From Ciona savignyi (Eukaryota; Chordata; Ascidiacea; Phlebobranchia; Cionidae): a stretch of DNA of 64,000 nucleotides. The notes under the pieces are model-generated. The model worked only from the letters and a program-made list of their open reading frames with translations, had not been told where the DNA came from and did not search any database. Location: positions 880,603 to 944,602 of the forward strand of contig CH003396.1 in the NCBI GenBank assembly GCA_000149265.1. Direction: 5' to 3'. Below, piece by piece: positions 31,625-44,889 of this stretch; position 1 is the first letter of the stretch, and the number at the start of each line of letters is the position of its first letter. The translations under genes and the position numbers were made by a program.

Positions 31625-33495
31625 GTACGAGCGTGAACTGGCAAATATAGTGATAGGGTTGCTCGACTCTAATACGGTACAGTAAAATTGTACTTATGTT
31701 GTTATATTTTAAATCATACCGTTAGTCAAATTACTACTTTTGTTTATATTTGGCATCACATTACTCATTTTTAATTAACGACTGTCGCCCTGACTTTAGT
31801 GGTTCTAATGTGCGGCTAAAAGAAACCGTAAAGTTTTTTCACAACCGTAACCATAAATGTCCCCGATTTTTTTTCTTTTAAAAGTTATATTCAATACAAT
31901 CCTAACACCATTAGGTGATTGTTATGGTAACTTTGTCCAGCTTTATGCGCAAAGAGCATTTCTAATGTGTGTAGCAAATATGTAGGCTACGCGTAATTAC
32001 GAAGTACACCGTTTTTTTAATAAGACCTTTAAACAAGACGGGTTATTTACCTATGGGCTAAAAACTACTTAACCTTATAATAATATCACAGAACGCCTTA
32101 ATAAAATGTTATTGCGTAAAATATTAAAAAATACATTTTGATAAAATAATTAACATAAAATAAAATAAGTTGCTGACATGTCTGTAATAAACTGAATCTT
32201 TACGATAGCCTCTTATAATATTGCTGTTAAACGGGGTTAAAAACCATGGTATATAAGCTTTGCTGACTTATCAACAAAAACTAAAACCTTTGATGTGTCA
32301 ACATACATAATTAGTAAACAAGCCAGAATATCGTTATTGTTTACTTATTGCCAACCGTCGGGCTACAAACAGCTACGGTAAACCGACGGTGGACAGAACG
32401 CCATCTGACGATTGGGTGATAACGCCTTTACAAAAATACCACTTCCTGAATTGGCAACTTAAATCTAGGATACAAGCCCCCTATATCTGCTTTTGCTATA
32501 TATCTGTTTATGAGTTAATAGTGGTACACCCTGCAACTGCGCTAAACTACAATCGTAGACAAAACTGTTTAATTTTCAACAGTGCAGTAATAGGTTTCAG
32601 GTGATTTGCCAAGCTAGTGTGTCTTGCCATTCCATGATAACAATGATGATTGTCGGTATATGCCAATTTTCGGTATATGCCAAGCAAGCAAAAAATACAT
32701 TACCTATATCAGCGTTGTTAATGTTAGTACAAAAGGACGAGAAAAGAAAATGCTTTTTGTTGTAAAATTGGATAAACACGCGCTCACGCCTGAGTAATTA
32801 TCATTTACTTGCTTCTGCTGCGTAATTGGCCCAAGTTATTGCTATTTAGTTGCGGTACAATTGCCATGCAGTTAAAAGTAGCCTAGTATTTTAATATGCT
32901 GTATTTAGTTTAAAACAAGTTTCGTAATCTTACAAACAATGTATTGGATTACATTCACGGTATGAACAGCAATAATCATAGTGTAATTACCTTAATTAAA
33001 GGTGCATGTGTGGCACAATGATAAAGTAAAAGAAAATAAACACCAAAAGATTAGTTAGTGAAATGTGTCTTTAAAACTACCCGTATAATTATAAAACGTT
33101 CGGTATTTTGTGTTTTCAGGGATTTTTTATAAAGCAAATCCACATAATAACATGCCTGTTACTGCGCAATGGGCTATATTTATTTGATGATGACTATATA
33201 TAGCGTCAATAACGCGTCATTATGTAACTAGTGTTTTAACTTTTTTTAACATTGAACGTTGATTACTTTCTATAAATACTATGTCAATTCTGTACTTTCA
33301 GGTAAATTTCATGGCATTAATGTACATTTTACACGAAAATAATGAATAAGTCGTATTTTAAATATATTAAATACATAACTAAATTAAACTGAAAATAATA
33401 AAACGAATATTTTACTTTACAAACAACAAATGTGTAAAACAACATTTCTGATTTAGCATCCCATTTTATATACTACATTTCGATCGACTGTACCG
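31625..33495. other. Between the two tRNA-Lys genes, nothing recognised
   Basis: AT-rich. A short duplication (gtcggtatatgccaa and ttcggtatatgccaag) lies near 32650. Near 31780 there is a weak trace of the Rep3 core (taacgactgtcgccctg). No gene or TGACGTCA. Confidence 0.5.
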
Positions 33496-33499
33496 CGGA

Positions 33500-33572
33500 G
33501 CCCGGTTAGCTCAGCCGGTAGAGCGTTGGACTTTTAATCCAACGGTCAAGGGTTCAAGTCCCTTATCGGGCG
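33500..33572 (+). tRNA. tRNA-Lys (anticodon TTT)
   Basis: 73 nt, same secondary structure as the minus-strand copy 1.9 kb away. Anticodon TTT at 33533-33535. Terminator T run (CCTTTTTTAA) begins about 3 nt after the end. The two genes diverge, but their flanks are unrelated, so the pair is not a simple inverted duplication. Confidence 0.95.
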
Positions 33573-34183
33573 CCTTTTTTAATTTTCATTTTTTTGTGTC
33601 AATTTTTCTCTATCCAATATGCAATATTTAATTTTAGAAACAAATAGGTTATTTAATAGAGAAAGTTGTGTAAGTCTTATGTATTTTTGAAACAGCTAGT
33701 CAGTTACTAAAATATCCGTTCAAGCTGATTACATACTGCATTACGTTTCTTTTGAAAGTCCAAATTCAATATTTATCAATGGCTATTAAGCAAATATCGA
33801 CTATTTATCATATGAAAATACACACTATGTCTATAGTAAAATAAGGCAGAGTTAGGTTTTTTTTTATAACCGTCCCAACCGTCAGCATAACCGGGCCACT
33901 GCAGAGTGCAGGGCAATGCTGTATATGTAAGATCTTTGTTGCTTGAGGTCTAATAAGTCCTGTGGTTATAGTTAGAATTGATTAATCACAAAACTGTCGA
34001 GTCTGTATTTTAAGAGAATTTTAATTACCAGTCGGTCGGTGGCGGTAGAGGGTAAAACAACTCACGGGTAAATCAGATGATTTGTTTTATGGCCGTCGGA
34101 AGGTAGTGTGGCCAAATAGTAAACGCGGAGATTCAACGCTTCACAAGTTTGCGTGTCATTCTTCAGTAGATAAAGATTTCAAC

Positions 34184-34285
34184 TACGGCCTTGTAGCCGA
34201 ATGGTTAACGCGACCGATACATAAAAAAACAGTGGAAGGAACGAGCTCATCATGGGTCGAACCTTACACCAGTAAAAAAGAGAAC
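34184..34285 (+). repeat. tRNA-derived SINE
   Basis: ttgtagccgaatggttaacg (A-box part) followed by cgaccgatacat, cgagctcatcatgggtcga (B-box part) and accagtaaaaaag tail. The middle is shorter than in other copies. Confidence 0.65.
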
Positions 34286-35096
34286 GATTTTTGCATTAAA
34301 TTCCGAGCCCATCATATATTTTAAACTTATCACGTTAAAAAATAGTTTAAATTGGCTATTTGGTTAGCGCGAATGAATTAGATACAACTTACGAAACATC
34401 TACGTTTGAAAGCAGGCCCAACGATTTGAAAATATACATTTCATGTTATTGTGTGTGCTTGGATGACCGCATCGTCTTATCGTATCATTTTTTCTCTAAT
34501 ACTTAATATTTCTGTTGTATAATGAAAAAAATTATTAATAAATCAGGTTGTTCGTGATTTAGATATCAAGTAATGCATTGCAACTTAAAACTTGAAAATC
34601 TTACCAAATGATTTCGGATTTGACCCCCACACTGACTACTCTTTGTCGTAGTTAGTCCCCAGCCAATCCACCGACATTGCTTAATTTATGCTTATATCAT
34701 TATTATAACAAGTTGGCTTAAGCTAGTCGATATAACAAGCCAAACACAGCAAAAAACAAACTATGTATAAAAATAACAAATAAAAAATTGCATATTTACA
34801 TTTTTAATAAAAGGAAGTAACCCATCAACCCTTACACAGTTAAATTCACTCAAAAATACATCACGAATATACCATAAAATTTGGAATTGTCACACATTCA
34901 TATATTTACAATTATGTCGTTATAATTACTATAATAACAAATATTACAAACCCAGTACCAGCAGCATTAATTATGTGTTTTTCCCCAATTTTCGGTTTAA
35001 TGACATTTCATTTGTTTTGTGCTCTTCGTTTATTTATTCAGTCGCATGGTGGCGCTATTAGGCCACTAAGCTGATATTTTATTGAGGGAAGATGGT

Positions 35097-35212
35097 GTAC
35101 GGTCGTGTGGCCGGATGGTTAACGAGACCTATACATATAGCGACTTCTATACAAAAACGGTCCGAGTGACGAGTCCATCATTGGTTCGAAACTTAGCTCG
35201 GAAAAAAATAAA
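35097..35212 (+). repeat. tRNA-derived SINE, well preserved
   Basis: gtacggtcgtgtggccggat and gttaacgagacctatacat, then ctatacaaaaacggtccgag, cgagtccatcattggttcga and aacttagctcgg, with an A-rich end. Confidence 0.75.
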
Positions 35213-35221
35213 AAAGTTAAC

Positions 35222-35475
35222 TTGTACCGTTGTGTCGCCGAATGGTTAACTCCACCGATAATATATACAACATTTACTTTCAAAAAACGTACTTGGTAAC
35301 GAACTCATTATGGGTTCAAAACATAGCCCGGTAAAAATGGTTAATGTGTTTAATACCAATACAAAATGCAAAACGAAAACGGTCTTAATGACTAGCCAGC
35401 CACAGTTTCGAAGATCCAAAAAAAAGTCTGTATGTGACACAACCGCCATTCGAAACTTGACTCAGTAAAACAAAA
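35222..35475 (+). repeat. SINE copy plus decayed 3' half
   Basis: The copy at 35222-35340 has gtgtcgccgaatggttaact, acgaactcattatgggttca and tagcccggtaaaa. It follows the previous SINE by 9 bp. A further decayed 3' half (acggtcttaatgact, then attcgaaacttgactcagta) extends to about 35475. The array suggests repeated insertion into A-rich tails. Confidence 0.65.
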
Positions 35476-35999
35476 CCAATAGTTAATAATTATTTAAAAA
35501 AATTGTTTTCTTACCTAGCTTAGTTTTGAACCCATCATTGGTTTATTGATAATACCGTTTATTCTCACAGTCATGCAAAAAGGGGTCAGGGTAAAAATCG
35601 AATCAAGTACCTGTCTGTTAATGACCTTTGTTATTATCCCCAAGAGTGGGTAACTAACAAACAAGGGAATTTACATGAGGCTGTATGTCTGAATGGTTAG
35701 CGCAATTACACAAATTTCGATTCTTTGTTTTCGGCTAAAAACAAGTAACACTAGGGTCCATAAAACGGCAAATTTAAACAGGATAAAAAGGTTTTAAACC
35801 CATAACCACACAGCTTACGGTGTAACTATTATCCTGACAGGACAAACGTTTATTTTTTCATTACATTAAAGAAAAGATGGGCGATTTTTTCACCGCCTAA
35901 TTACTTTAAATAAGAATAGCACAGCTATTTTTATACAAAAATAAGATAGGATAAAACAGCTTTATGGGTAACAGGGTTTAGAGGGGAAAAGTGACGTGG

Positions 36000-36430
36000 C
36001 CGTTTAAAGGTTAACGCGAATGGGTCGAGTTTCTGATTTTCGTGGGAAAAGTCGAGTAATCAGCTGTTTCCCCGCTATCGACTCCGCCCATGGGATTCTT
36101 GGGAACATTCCGCTTTCGCGCGCACGCGCCCTATGCACTCTATTACGACATAATCGATGCGAGCAGATGGCGGTCGCGTGGGAAGAATCTAGTTCCTATG
36201 ACGTAACAATGTAACAATTGCCGTTGGAATATCAAAGTAAAACTCGCAGGAAATGATCGAATAATCAATTGATTTATGACGTAATAACAAAGCGGAAGGA
36301 TTTTGATCTCCCGCCCGGTGACTTCGTTGTTTGGCAGTTTTATTGTGACGTAACAGAAGAAAACACGAACGCGAAATAATTAAAAAAAGGTGATCAAAAG
36401 TTCGCAACGAAATATTATAAACAAACAACA
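36000..36430. promoter_or_regulatory. Cluster of TGACGTAA and CGTGGGAA sites, possible regulatory region
   Basis: In 430 bp there are two CGTGGGAA sites (36041-36048, 36177-36184) and three TGACGTAA (near 36200, 36277 and 36345). GC is higher than in the flanks. These are the motifs found together in the Id-like promoters, but no gene is visible beside them. Confidence 0.35.
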
Positions 36431-36439
36431 AGTTAAAGT

Positions 36440-39400
36440 AGTTAAAACCCCTTTAATAGGTTTATAAGTGGAAGTACGATATTAGATAACATCACACAAT
36501 AATATCTTCTTTTCCTACGTAAACAACCATTTCGTTGCTACCTGTACTGAAAGATGCTAAAACTCTGACGGGAATTCCCCAACGATAAGTTGACTTGATT
36601 ATTACTTTAACGATTCAAAGATGTTATTTTTTTCAACCTTTTATTCAGTGTGGTAAAAAGACTCAACCCTTTAAAATTTAGTAAAAATACTCGTGTTCTA
36701 GTCCAGAAATATTCACGGCATGGCCCCAAGTTTAATAGCAATGGCGATCGCAATCTCCTTTGAGGTCGTTAATAAGTTCAAACAGTTAAACGGCTTGTAA
36801 AGTTTAAGAGCCCAGCTGAGCGGTTGGACCGGCACCTGGGCTGGTTTTGCCAGCTGCGGGGTCTCTGTTGTTTGTTAATGAAATATAAACAAAGGATTGT
36901 TGCCACGTCAGGATTACGATTGAATTTGGACTTTTGGTGATGTGGATTGGATTAGGTAGTTTTAGGACAATTGTTGGGATGTTTTTGGGATCCATTTATT
37001 TCGAAATCAAGCCATAAGCGAAACATGCTTTATTACACACTGTAAGCGCTTACTACACGTTTTCCCTTCCCCCCTTTTTCCAGGATTTAGTGCAGAAATT
37101 TTAAATTGAATAATTTGTTTATATACCAATTTTTTTCCTACTAACATTTGTTACCTATGTTTTTCCTGTTTTTTTTTAATTTTTTACCGAGCTAGGTTTC
37201 GAAACCTAATGGGCTCGTCATCAATTTTTTTTGGTATAATTGGAATGTGTAATATTTGTTGCGAAATTCGGTTTGTACCACCCAAGGTTAATAAACAATA
37301 CCGCACCCTTAAAAATTCTAGAAACGCCACTGCTTTATATTTATGCCAGGGAAACTAAAATGAGGTAATAAGGGAAGGGGTGAAGGTGGAAAACTGCAGA
37401 CTAAAATAAAGATTAGGGTATTAGAGTTATATTTAAAATTGGGGTTGGTGTTGGGGTTAGCTCGTTTTTTTGTATTATTGGAATGTGTATCGGTGGGGTT
37501 AACCATTAGACCAAGTTTCCCTGCTTCTTAACCATACATACAAGTTTTTTTCCGTGTTTTTTTGCCGTGTATAAAAAAACACGATTAGAATAGAAGCTTA
37601 GTTTATTGTTCATATTCTAGAACCTTCTATTCCTTAACTGTCAATTGTGCAGTATAAAAACAGCAGGTGTGTCCGAATCTGGATTTCTGTGATGGTTATT
37701 ACAGCCCTGAAGACAGAATTCCTAATTAAAAGAACAAAGTCCTATAAAAAATGATTCAACGTGAGTTAAATTCCTTGTAAAAAGATTAAACAAAGTCTGC
37801 TGTTAATTAAACACACTTTCAAAGGAAAACCATTAAAATCCGGAAATTTTTAACAAAGTTGCAAGAAAAGAGTTTTCTGGATTTTCTCCTAAGTGTTTAC
37901 GTCACGTGTTAAACAATGTCACTAGACTGTTATTTCGCTCGTTAACGCCTCCACGTGTGGTATGACGTCACGGGAGTAGGGAACGCTTTGGTTCAAAACA
38001 ATGTTTTGTGACGTAATTCATCACGCTGGTTTGAACTGATTCATAACTGGGGTAAATCCATTCTAGAATGGAAAATAGATTTTTTTCGAAACTAATATCA
38101 CGAAATTCTACTTTCGGTTAATCTTTCACGCCCGGTGACGTAATTTACCCCAAGAAATTGACCTTAAATTGACTTTTTTTATTTTTTGCGACTATTTCAA
38201 AGATTTTATTACCATAGATAAAATTATTTTTTTTAATTATGGTAAAGATTTTATTATTTCTGTATAATCAAATCTGTTCATTTTACTGCCAACAAATAGA
38301 TAAAATAATTCTAAAATGGATAATAAATAAAAAAAATATACAACAAAAGGCAGCTGTAAAATCGAGTTGGTTCATCAGCTGGTTAAACCTACATCAGCTG
38401 TGTAGGTTTGGGCAGCCATTGTGCGCCATTATGATCAAAGGCAGTTGCAACAAAGGTTCTGGTGACGTAACAAACGCTACTGTGTGCACACATTCAACGT
38501 GTTGAATCAGGCTGCAAATAAAGAAGTGTTTGGGCAATGCTGCTTTTGCGATCGTGCTTGCATAAATCGGATTTTAGCGATTATTTTACTGAGCCCTTAT
38601 CTTGTTTGTGCATCGCCGTTTGGAGATAGGGCGGCTGCAAGTTCAGTGGAATTCACTGGCCAAACAGAAGAACGTAGTGATATGAACACGTGTGTAAACA
38701 TGGTCGGTAGCATATGGGCGCTTAAACCAATAGTGTATTTTTGGATGACTACGATTAACCCAAGAACGCAGGTTGGCTAACTACTAAGCGTCATCCACAA
38801 TTTCATGCAGTAAACCCATATAGATAACATTAAATGAACACGTACTATATCTTATCCCCGGCATATATTTTAATGCGAACAGAAGAGGTATTGTAAACGG
38901 AAAATTTCCAATTTATGTGGCTTTAGCGCATTAGCACACTACATGCCCCAGTCAAGTTCTCTGAACCGTTGTCGCAATATTTGTTGTTATAACTGCAAAT
39001 CGGAATGATCCATCTTTATCTATAAAAAGACCTAAGTGTAACTTTCCAAACGGCAATGCATGGAATTTAGTGGGTAGGGTTTGGGTGCAGTGTAATCTAA
39101 ACGTTTTTACAATCTGCTATCGACCTTATCATTACCAAAGTTCGAAAATACCCTTCCTGCAACTTAAACAAACCCACTCAAGCACTTGCATCCCTGTATG
39201 TACGTAGATGGGAGCAGTAAAACACAGCTGTGTTAGCTGGTGCCATGTTCCAGTCTTCGCTTCTAAGTGGTCAGTTTTAACTTGCATTTAAGTGGTCAGT
39301 TTATAACTGGTATCAAATGATGAATTTTCTCTATTGCCGCTGTAGTTTTGGCGCCATGCAGCAAGATATAATTTAGTTATTAAAGCGAAAGATGAATGAT

Positions 39401-39480
39401 TTAGTTTGACCATGCCTTATCTCTGGTCTTAGTCACGGGGATGTTGTCATTTCACCCTCAATTATCTTTATACACGTGTT
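36440..39480. other. No gene seen; TGACGT cluster at 37.9-38.5 kb
   Basis: Contains a decayed minus-strand SINE piece near 37190-37235 (gagctaggtttcgaaaccta, gggctcgtca). Between 37900 and 38470 there are one TGACGTCA, three TGACGTAA and one TTACGTCA, plus three CAGCTG near 38350-38400. Frames here are short and unrecognised. Confidence 0.45.
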
Positions 39481-39519
39481 CGGTCCATGCAAAGTTTTTG
39501 TATTTGTACTTGCTCGAGC

Positions 39520-40220
39520 TGGAATAACACAGTGCACCTGTAAGGCCAAATTAATGGAGATTTTTAACTGAATTGTTTGCGCACAGGTGCGAGCAGGCGC
39601 CGCTCAGTCTAGCTCGCTGGGTTTACTACACAGCAGTGTAAACTTCTCCCCACCACTACTCCTCCTTTGTTTCTTTATTATCTTGCGCTCCCTCTCTCAT
39701 TTTTGCCGCTATTTTATTATCTTTATAATAACATGCACTGCATTGATTTAAATAGCTGTTAATTAATACGCTTGAATTTTAAAGATACAAAGCAATTAAT
39801 TGTTAACAAAATAAAGATAAACTTAATTTAAAAGTTTATTTATTCTCTTCAAAATTCATTTGGATATTTTCCAGCTAAAATTCTAAAATAATTTGGTTTA
39901 AATTTATAATCCCCTTTGAAATGTTTTGCATAGCTCCAATAACATTTCAAATTAAAATAAACGAAACCTAGTGGGAGGTCCTTTATTAGCCGGCCACGTC
40001 CAATGAAGCACTTCTAAACTACACAGTGATGCGCCCGAGCGTATCCGACTTTCACCGCGGGGATACTTTGTTCCGAAGCCCGCCAACGACGCAATATATC
40101 CTCGATGCTATGGGCCGGATATCTAATAAGCTCCCAAAATTGGATTTTCAAGGCCCGGTCGCCTTTTTAATAAGATTCAATTCTTTATAATATCGAACGC
40201 CGCTGGTAATCGCGTTGTCC
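39520..40220. promoter_or_regulatory. GC-richer block with E-box/SMAD composite, likely enhancer
   Basis: CACCTG (39535-39540) and CAGGTG (39584-39589) lie just before GGCGCC-N5-GTCT (39596-39610). A T-rich stretch tttctttattatcttgcg (GATA-type TTATCT) follows near 39668. The part at 39990-40220 is unusually GC-rich for this window (gatgcgcccgagcgtatccg, ccgcggggatactttgttc) with no open frame or known RNA. It is 8.5 kb upstream of gene F. Confidence 0.5.
39584..39610 (+). promoter_or_regulatory. Composite E-box + BMP-response-type site 1
   Basis: CAGGTG, 6 bp, GGCGCC, 5 bp (GCTCA), GTCT. This matches the GGCGCC-N5-GTCT arrangement known from vertebrate Id gene SMAD1/5 response elements. Confidence 0.6.
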
Positions 40221-40642
40221 GGAGATTTTAGAATTTTCACCAGTGTTCCGTCACAAAAGCTTTCCTCGTCACTTTAATTCTAGAACCACCCAATTTCTAT
40301 ATCCCTATACCCTGGTATCGTTTCGGATATTATTAGTTAAAATCAATTTGTGGACTAAAACCGGGTCCACAGAGAAACTCGCGAGCAAGCATACTGCTGG
40401 TTTATTATTCCCCGTATAAGCTGAATATAGAGTGTTATCTGGAACGTTTGTGTTGTTGAATAGTTGGCCGATTTATGTACAAAATTCGATGTAATTAAAA
40501 GGTCATGGTGTCGGACCATTGACGAGTTTTTATTTTACCCCTTTCCTTAAAAAGTGTACGCTGCCTATAATGTAACAAACATTTCTCACACAGGTTGCAA
40601 CAGTTTATGTGTGTGAACGCATCCTATGATATTAACAAGTCG

Positions 40643-40760
40643 AGGTGTATGGTCGTATGACAAAATAATTAACTCGACCGATACATATACCGAATCCTAT
40701 ATACAAAAACGGCCCCAGTGACCAGCATATTATGGGTTTGAAATATGAATTTAAAACTTA
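40643..40760 (+). repeat. tRNA-derived SINE
   Basis: gtatggtcgtatgacaaaat, ttaactcgaccgatacatat, atacaaaaacggccccagtg and tattatgggtttgaaatatg in family order. A decayed repeat of the 3' end follows to about 40790. Confidence 0.65.
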
Positions 40761-41749
40761 CGAGCCTATTATGGTTTTGAAAAAAGTGTATTTGATCGTG
40801 GTATATGTATTTCCTATTACCTTGTGTTTTCAGTGTATAAATCTACTTAGTTTAATATTCATTATTATAACATTTGAGGAGGGTGTTGACTAATGTTTTG
40901 TGCCGTATTCACAAATGATGTTTCATTTTTTTAAACACAACTTATTCTCCCGTTGCATAAGACCTTCGGAATTTTACTTGAAATTTCCCAAACACCACAG
41001 CTGAGTTGTGGGCTAGAAATCCGCAACATCTGGCTTCGGTACTCCCACCCGAACTCAACCCAAGTCACCTGTGATGCTACTTCCGCCACGGTCGTGAATG
41101 AATATATCAACGTACGCTTTTCTCACAGCTTTGAGAATGTCGTAAATGTCAATTTCAACCATTTATGAAAACTGTGCGTTCATGTACACGGACAAGACAC
41201 TAAACTTCATTTAATCCAAGTAATAAAAAGGTATTCATATTAAAGTAATTACTTTTTGTTCAGGCCAGGTTTCGAACTCGGGATCCCGGGTTTCGTTTGC
41301 CAACAGCAAACCAATAGTTCACACAGCTGGTTATAAAAAACGGATCAGGCAAAAATTAAACACATAAAGATATAGCTAACCCGGGCCCCGTGCATGTGGT
41401 ATTTAGGTAACTGGATACTTTACTAACGGTCCATCTCATTACAATGCTTACTGCAATAGCTCGAGCAAGTGGGTCGTGAGAATAAGTTATCAGACGATAA
41501 CAGTGATAAATTTTCCCATACGAATTTCCCGCGCAAGTTATCAGACGATAACCGTTTATACCTCCTTTAAATTAGCTTTTACCACCCGCTAGGATAGAAG
41601 TGACACACCCCCATACGCAACAACCATGTAGCATTCCTTACATGTCTCGGGTAAAAGTGATTCTATACCCCCCATAACATACTTTGACGAACAGCATTGG
41701 CGATATACGGACAGCAAAACGTTTGTGGGATCGAAACCACCCGTTAGCT

Positions 41750-41960
41750 AGACCTTTGTATTTAAAAACAAGACGTTTAGTGGGCATCGCTTAAACCCAG
41801 TGGAATAATGGGGTCTCTTAAAACTTATAATGATACAATACACTGCAATAGCTCCGGTAACCTGGCGAGAGTCTAGAGATAATATGACGATTATTATCCC
41901 TGATATGAGTCTTTTTTTGTTTCACATTCACGGGGATAAAAATGAATATCTCTACACAAT
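41750..41960 (-). repeat. Decayed Rep2 copy
   Basis: Plus-strand reading shows ttaaacccagtggaata, atacactgcaatagctccgg, taacctggcgagag and cacggggataaaaatgaat, the reverse complement order of Rep2. Confidence 0.6.
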
Positions 41961-42370
41961 AATAAATAAGTTATAGCAAATTGATCTTTAGTCCAAATTA
42001 CACAAAATGCTATTAATAAATTAATAAAAATCACCCCCATATTGGCTATGTGGTGGTCCGCCTACGGCCACCTGCTTTTTGCATAACATCCTTGGCTTTG
42101 CTTAATTATTCTACGATGATTGATAATGTTCACGTGCACTTTGTAGCTCGGTGGCAGGGAATATGCTACTCCTCCTGATATATTAAAGTGTTGATTGACG
42201 GAACCACGGGAAATATTTCCCATGTAGCGATAATTCTGTTCATTAAACCGTAGTGGACAAGGCTAGTAAGTAACTTAAGCGTAATCTATCCGTGCACGTA
42301 ACGGGGGACGTTATACGGGTTATAACACGACAATCCTCGGAATACCTCGCGCCCACCGTTGGGAAGTATT

Positions 42371-42480
42371 ACCACGACTTGTGGCCGAATGGTTATCGCC
42401 ACCGATAAATGAACCGGAACTTATAAAAAAACCGTCCCAGTTACGAGCCCATCTTCGGTTTAAAACTTGGCTCGATATAA
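42371..42480 (+). repeat. tRNA-derived SINE
   Basis: cgacttgtggccgaatggtt, atcgccaccgataaatga, gtcccagttacgagcccatc and aacttggctcgatataaa. It directly follows a Rep2 fragment (about 42310-42365, cctcgcgcccaccgttggg). Confidence 0.7.
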
Positions 42481-42639
42481 AATCACGACGTGCGTTAAGT
42501 GACTTGGACACAAGCAACTCAACTGGTTTCAATTTGCCAACCTTTCTGGCCGCCTATAGATCACATAAGCTCTTACCGATTGAGATAACAATTAAACAAA
42601 GACTTACAGGGTTTAGCGCTGGTTTGATTCTAGTTTAGG

Positions 42640-44540
42640 TATATTGCAATGGAAATATTAAATTCCGTTTTTTTTTCAAATAATTTTGAACCGCATATTC
42701 ATACTAAATTTTGTGACTTTATTTTATTTTTAAATAAAAACAAAGAAAAGTAGCCAAAACACGTGATTAATGTAAATCTAGCAATTGCAATATTTTACAT
42801 ATTTTAATTAAAAATAGAAATGTTTTAAAAATGTCATTAGAGATTCTTTTAAAAGTCTTTTCGAATTTGCCATGTACGCCGAGCTAGTTGCAAGTACATC
42901 TCTGTTACGTCACAAAAGGCAGGTGTCCGACAAAACGTAAGCTCATCAGCAAATGAAGCAAGTAAAATCGTTTCAAATTAATTCCTAAACCAGGTGAGTC
43001 TGATTAAACTTAATCTAAAACCTGTTTATGTAATGACACTTAATTTATTCGACTTTAATATGTTTGTGAATCATTTAAAATGAGTTAATTTAACTAGTGT
43101 TTTTCGTCGCTAGTAGTTATGTCTTTAACATGTTCCTAAACATAGCTAGGTATATGATTTATAAATGTATTAGTTAACCTAAAATTGAACTATTTTGCAT
43201 ACTTTACGACCCGGGAGCATTAAATACTACTAATTTAGCCCATTTTCGTTAACCTATCCAAATTTGAATCAATTTTGGTTATAATTTGAAACTCATTAAT
43301 GTCCTAATAATATATTTTTATCAATTTGAAGACCAAATTATAGTTACATTGACTAATTACTAAAGTTCATAACCCTTAAATATGAAAGTGTTTTAAAATA
43401 GACTCCAACCAATTGTAATTGCCACCTACACATTAATAGCACCTGGCAATTTGAATTTTAAGTTTTTAACAGCTAGTTTTGGAAACAGTTCCATTTTTGT
43501 AATATATAACCAGAACCCCGAATATATAAGGCGCATCTGCGCAAAGAAACGGGTTGGTTCCACATATGCCTCTGTAAAGGAATAAACCTGCTGTAGCCTT
43601 TATGATATTGATGATAAATATTTACCTGGTACAACCTGTCATTGGGAATCATTGAACTGATTTGTTTATCAGCAAACAAAGCAAGGACAATAAACTTCCG
43701 TTGCATGACAATGTTTATTATGACGTAGATCAGGTTACAAATCTTAAATGTGATTACCTTACGCTTGACTGAGCATAAAGATTTAGCCAAAAACATGGAG
43801 CAGCTGGAATAAAACTTACGCCAAAGACCCTAACCCCTCCCAATCAACTGTCAGTAGTGCATTCAAAAGCATATCATGTTGTATCTATGAGCCTATACCA
43901 CCCATCTAGGTTTTAACTTCAAAATGTTCAACATACTATTCAAATTTGACCACCTAAAATCCGATGTCATTCAAGTTTTTGATCTGACCTAAAATACATC
44001 AAAATTCTGTTTTGGGAAATAACGTTTTCGTTCTCAATAGAACAACTTAAGTTTGTTAAATTGGAAAACAACAATTTCAGAAAATAGATGATAAAAATTA
44101 CTAAACGTATTGTCAAATGGACAACATATGTTACCTCATGGTGATGGTGAAATATATTAAATTAAGTTTGTAACATTGGGCCCGCGTCCTAACGCTTATT
44201 TTGTTATTTGAATTTTGTGTTTTAAACATCTTTAATCAACTGGAAAGTGATATCTTCGTCGATGCTGTTGCTCATGGTTACTAGAATCACGACTCCAGTG
44301 ATTGTACATGACGTAACAATACACCGTGAATGGGTCTTTTGTAAACAATGAATATCTTATTTCGAGTTTCTCACCTTCGCCGCACATTTCATTGTTTCGT
44401 AACACAGCTGCGATCGCACCTGTATGGTTATTATGACGTCACATTTGATCGCGCGAGTTAATCTAATTAAGAGATGTGCAGGTGGAGTTATATGTCCGCG
44501 AGATTATTATCCGCAGATTTCACAGTCATTAACAACGTAA
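42640..44540. other. No gene recognised before the assembly gap
   Basis: AT-rich with short frames. A 107-codon minus-strand frame (43473-43796) has no recognisable features. TGACGTCA at about 44433 lies with ttgatcgcgcgag, again a promoter-like combination, just before the gap. Confidence 0.4.
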
Positions 44541-44664
44541 NNNNNNNNNNNNNNNNNNNNNNNNNNNNNNNNNNNNNNNNNNNNNNNNNNNNNNNNNNNN
44601 NNNNNNNNNNNNNNNNNNNNNNNNNNNNNNNNNNNNNNNNNNNNNNNNNNNNNNNNNNNNNNNN
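44541..44664. other. Assembly gap (124 N)
   Basis: Run of 124 undetermined bases. Frames read through it are artefacts. Confidence 0.99.
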
Positions 44665-44811
44665 AGAAATATTGTAAATTAATAATCTATTTTTAATAAA
44701 GTTTTTAAAATAATTAATTAAATACGCCGTTTAATGAAAGAAACATTTGGTTTTATAAAAAGTATGAAGGCTTTAGATTCATATAGCTTGTTTCCCACGC
44801 TGAAGTCCGTC

Positions 44812-44884
44812 GCCCGGCTAGCTCAGTCGGTAGAGCGTTGGACTCTTAATCCAACGGTCGTGGGTTCGAGCCCCACGTTGGGCG
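44812..44884 (+). tRNA. tRNA-Lys (anticodon CTT)
   Basis: 73 nt. Acceptor GCCCGGC pairs with GTTGGGC using two G-T pairs. Anticodon stem TTGGA/TCCAA with loop CTCTTAA gives anticodon CTT at 44845-44847. T arm GTGGG/CCCAC with TTCGAGC. The terminator is the T run in gaattctttttt. It is the isoacceptor of the two TTT genes. Confidence 0.95.
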
Positions 44885-44889
44885 AATTC

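Noticed and set aside
39520-40220. Possible snRNA or rRNA fragment in the GC-rich block
   Set aside because: No match to landmark sequences of spliceosomal RNAs, 5S or large rRNAs on either strand as far as I can recall them.
44474-44677. Frame crossing the N run
   Set aside because: Translated through an assembly gap.
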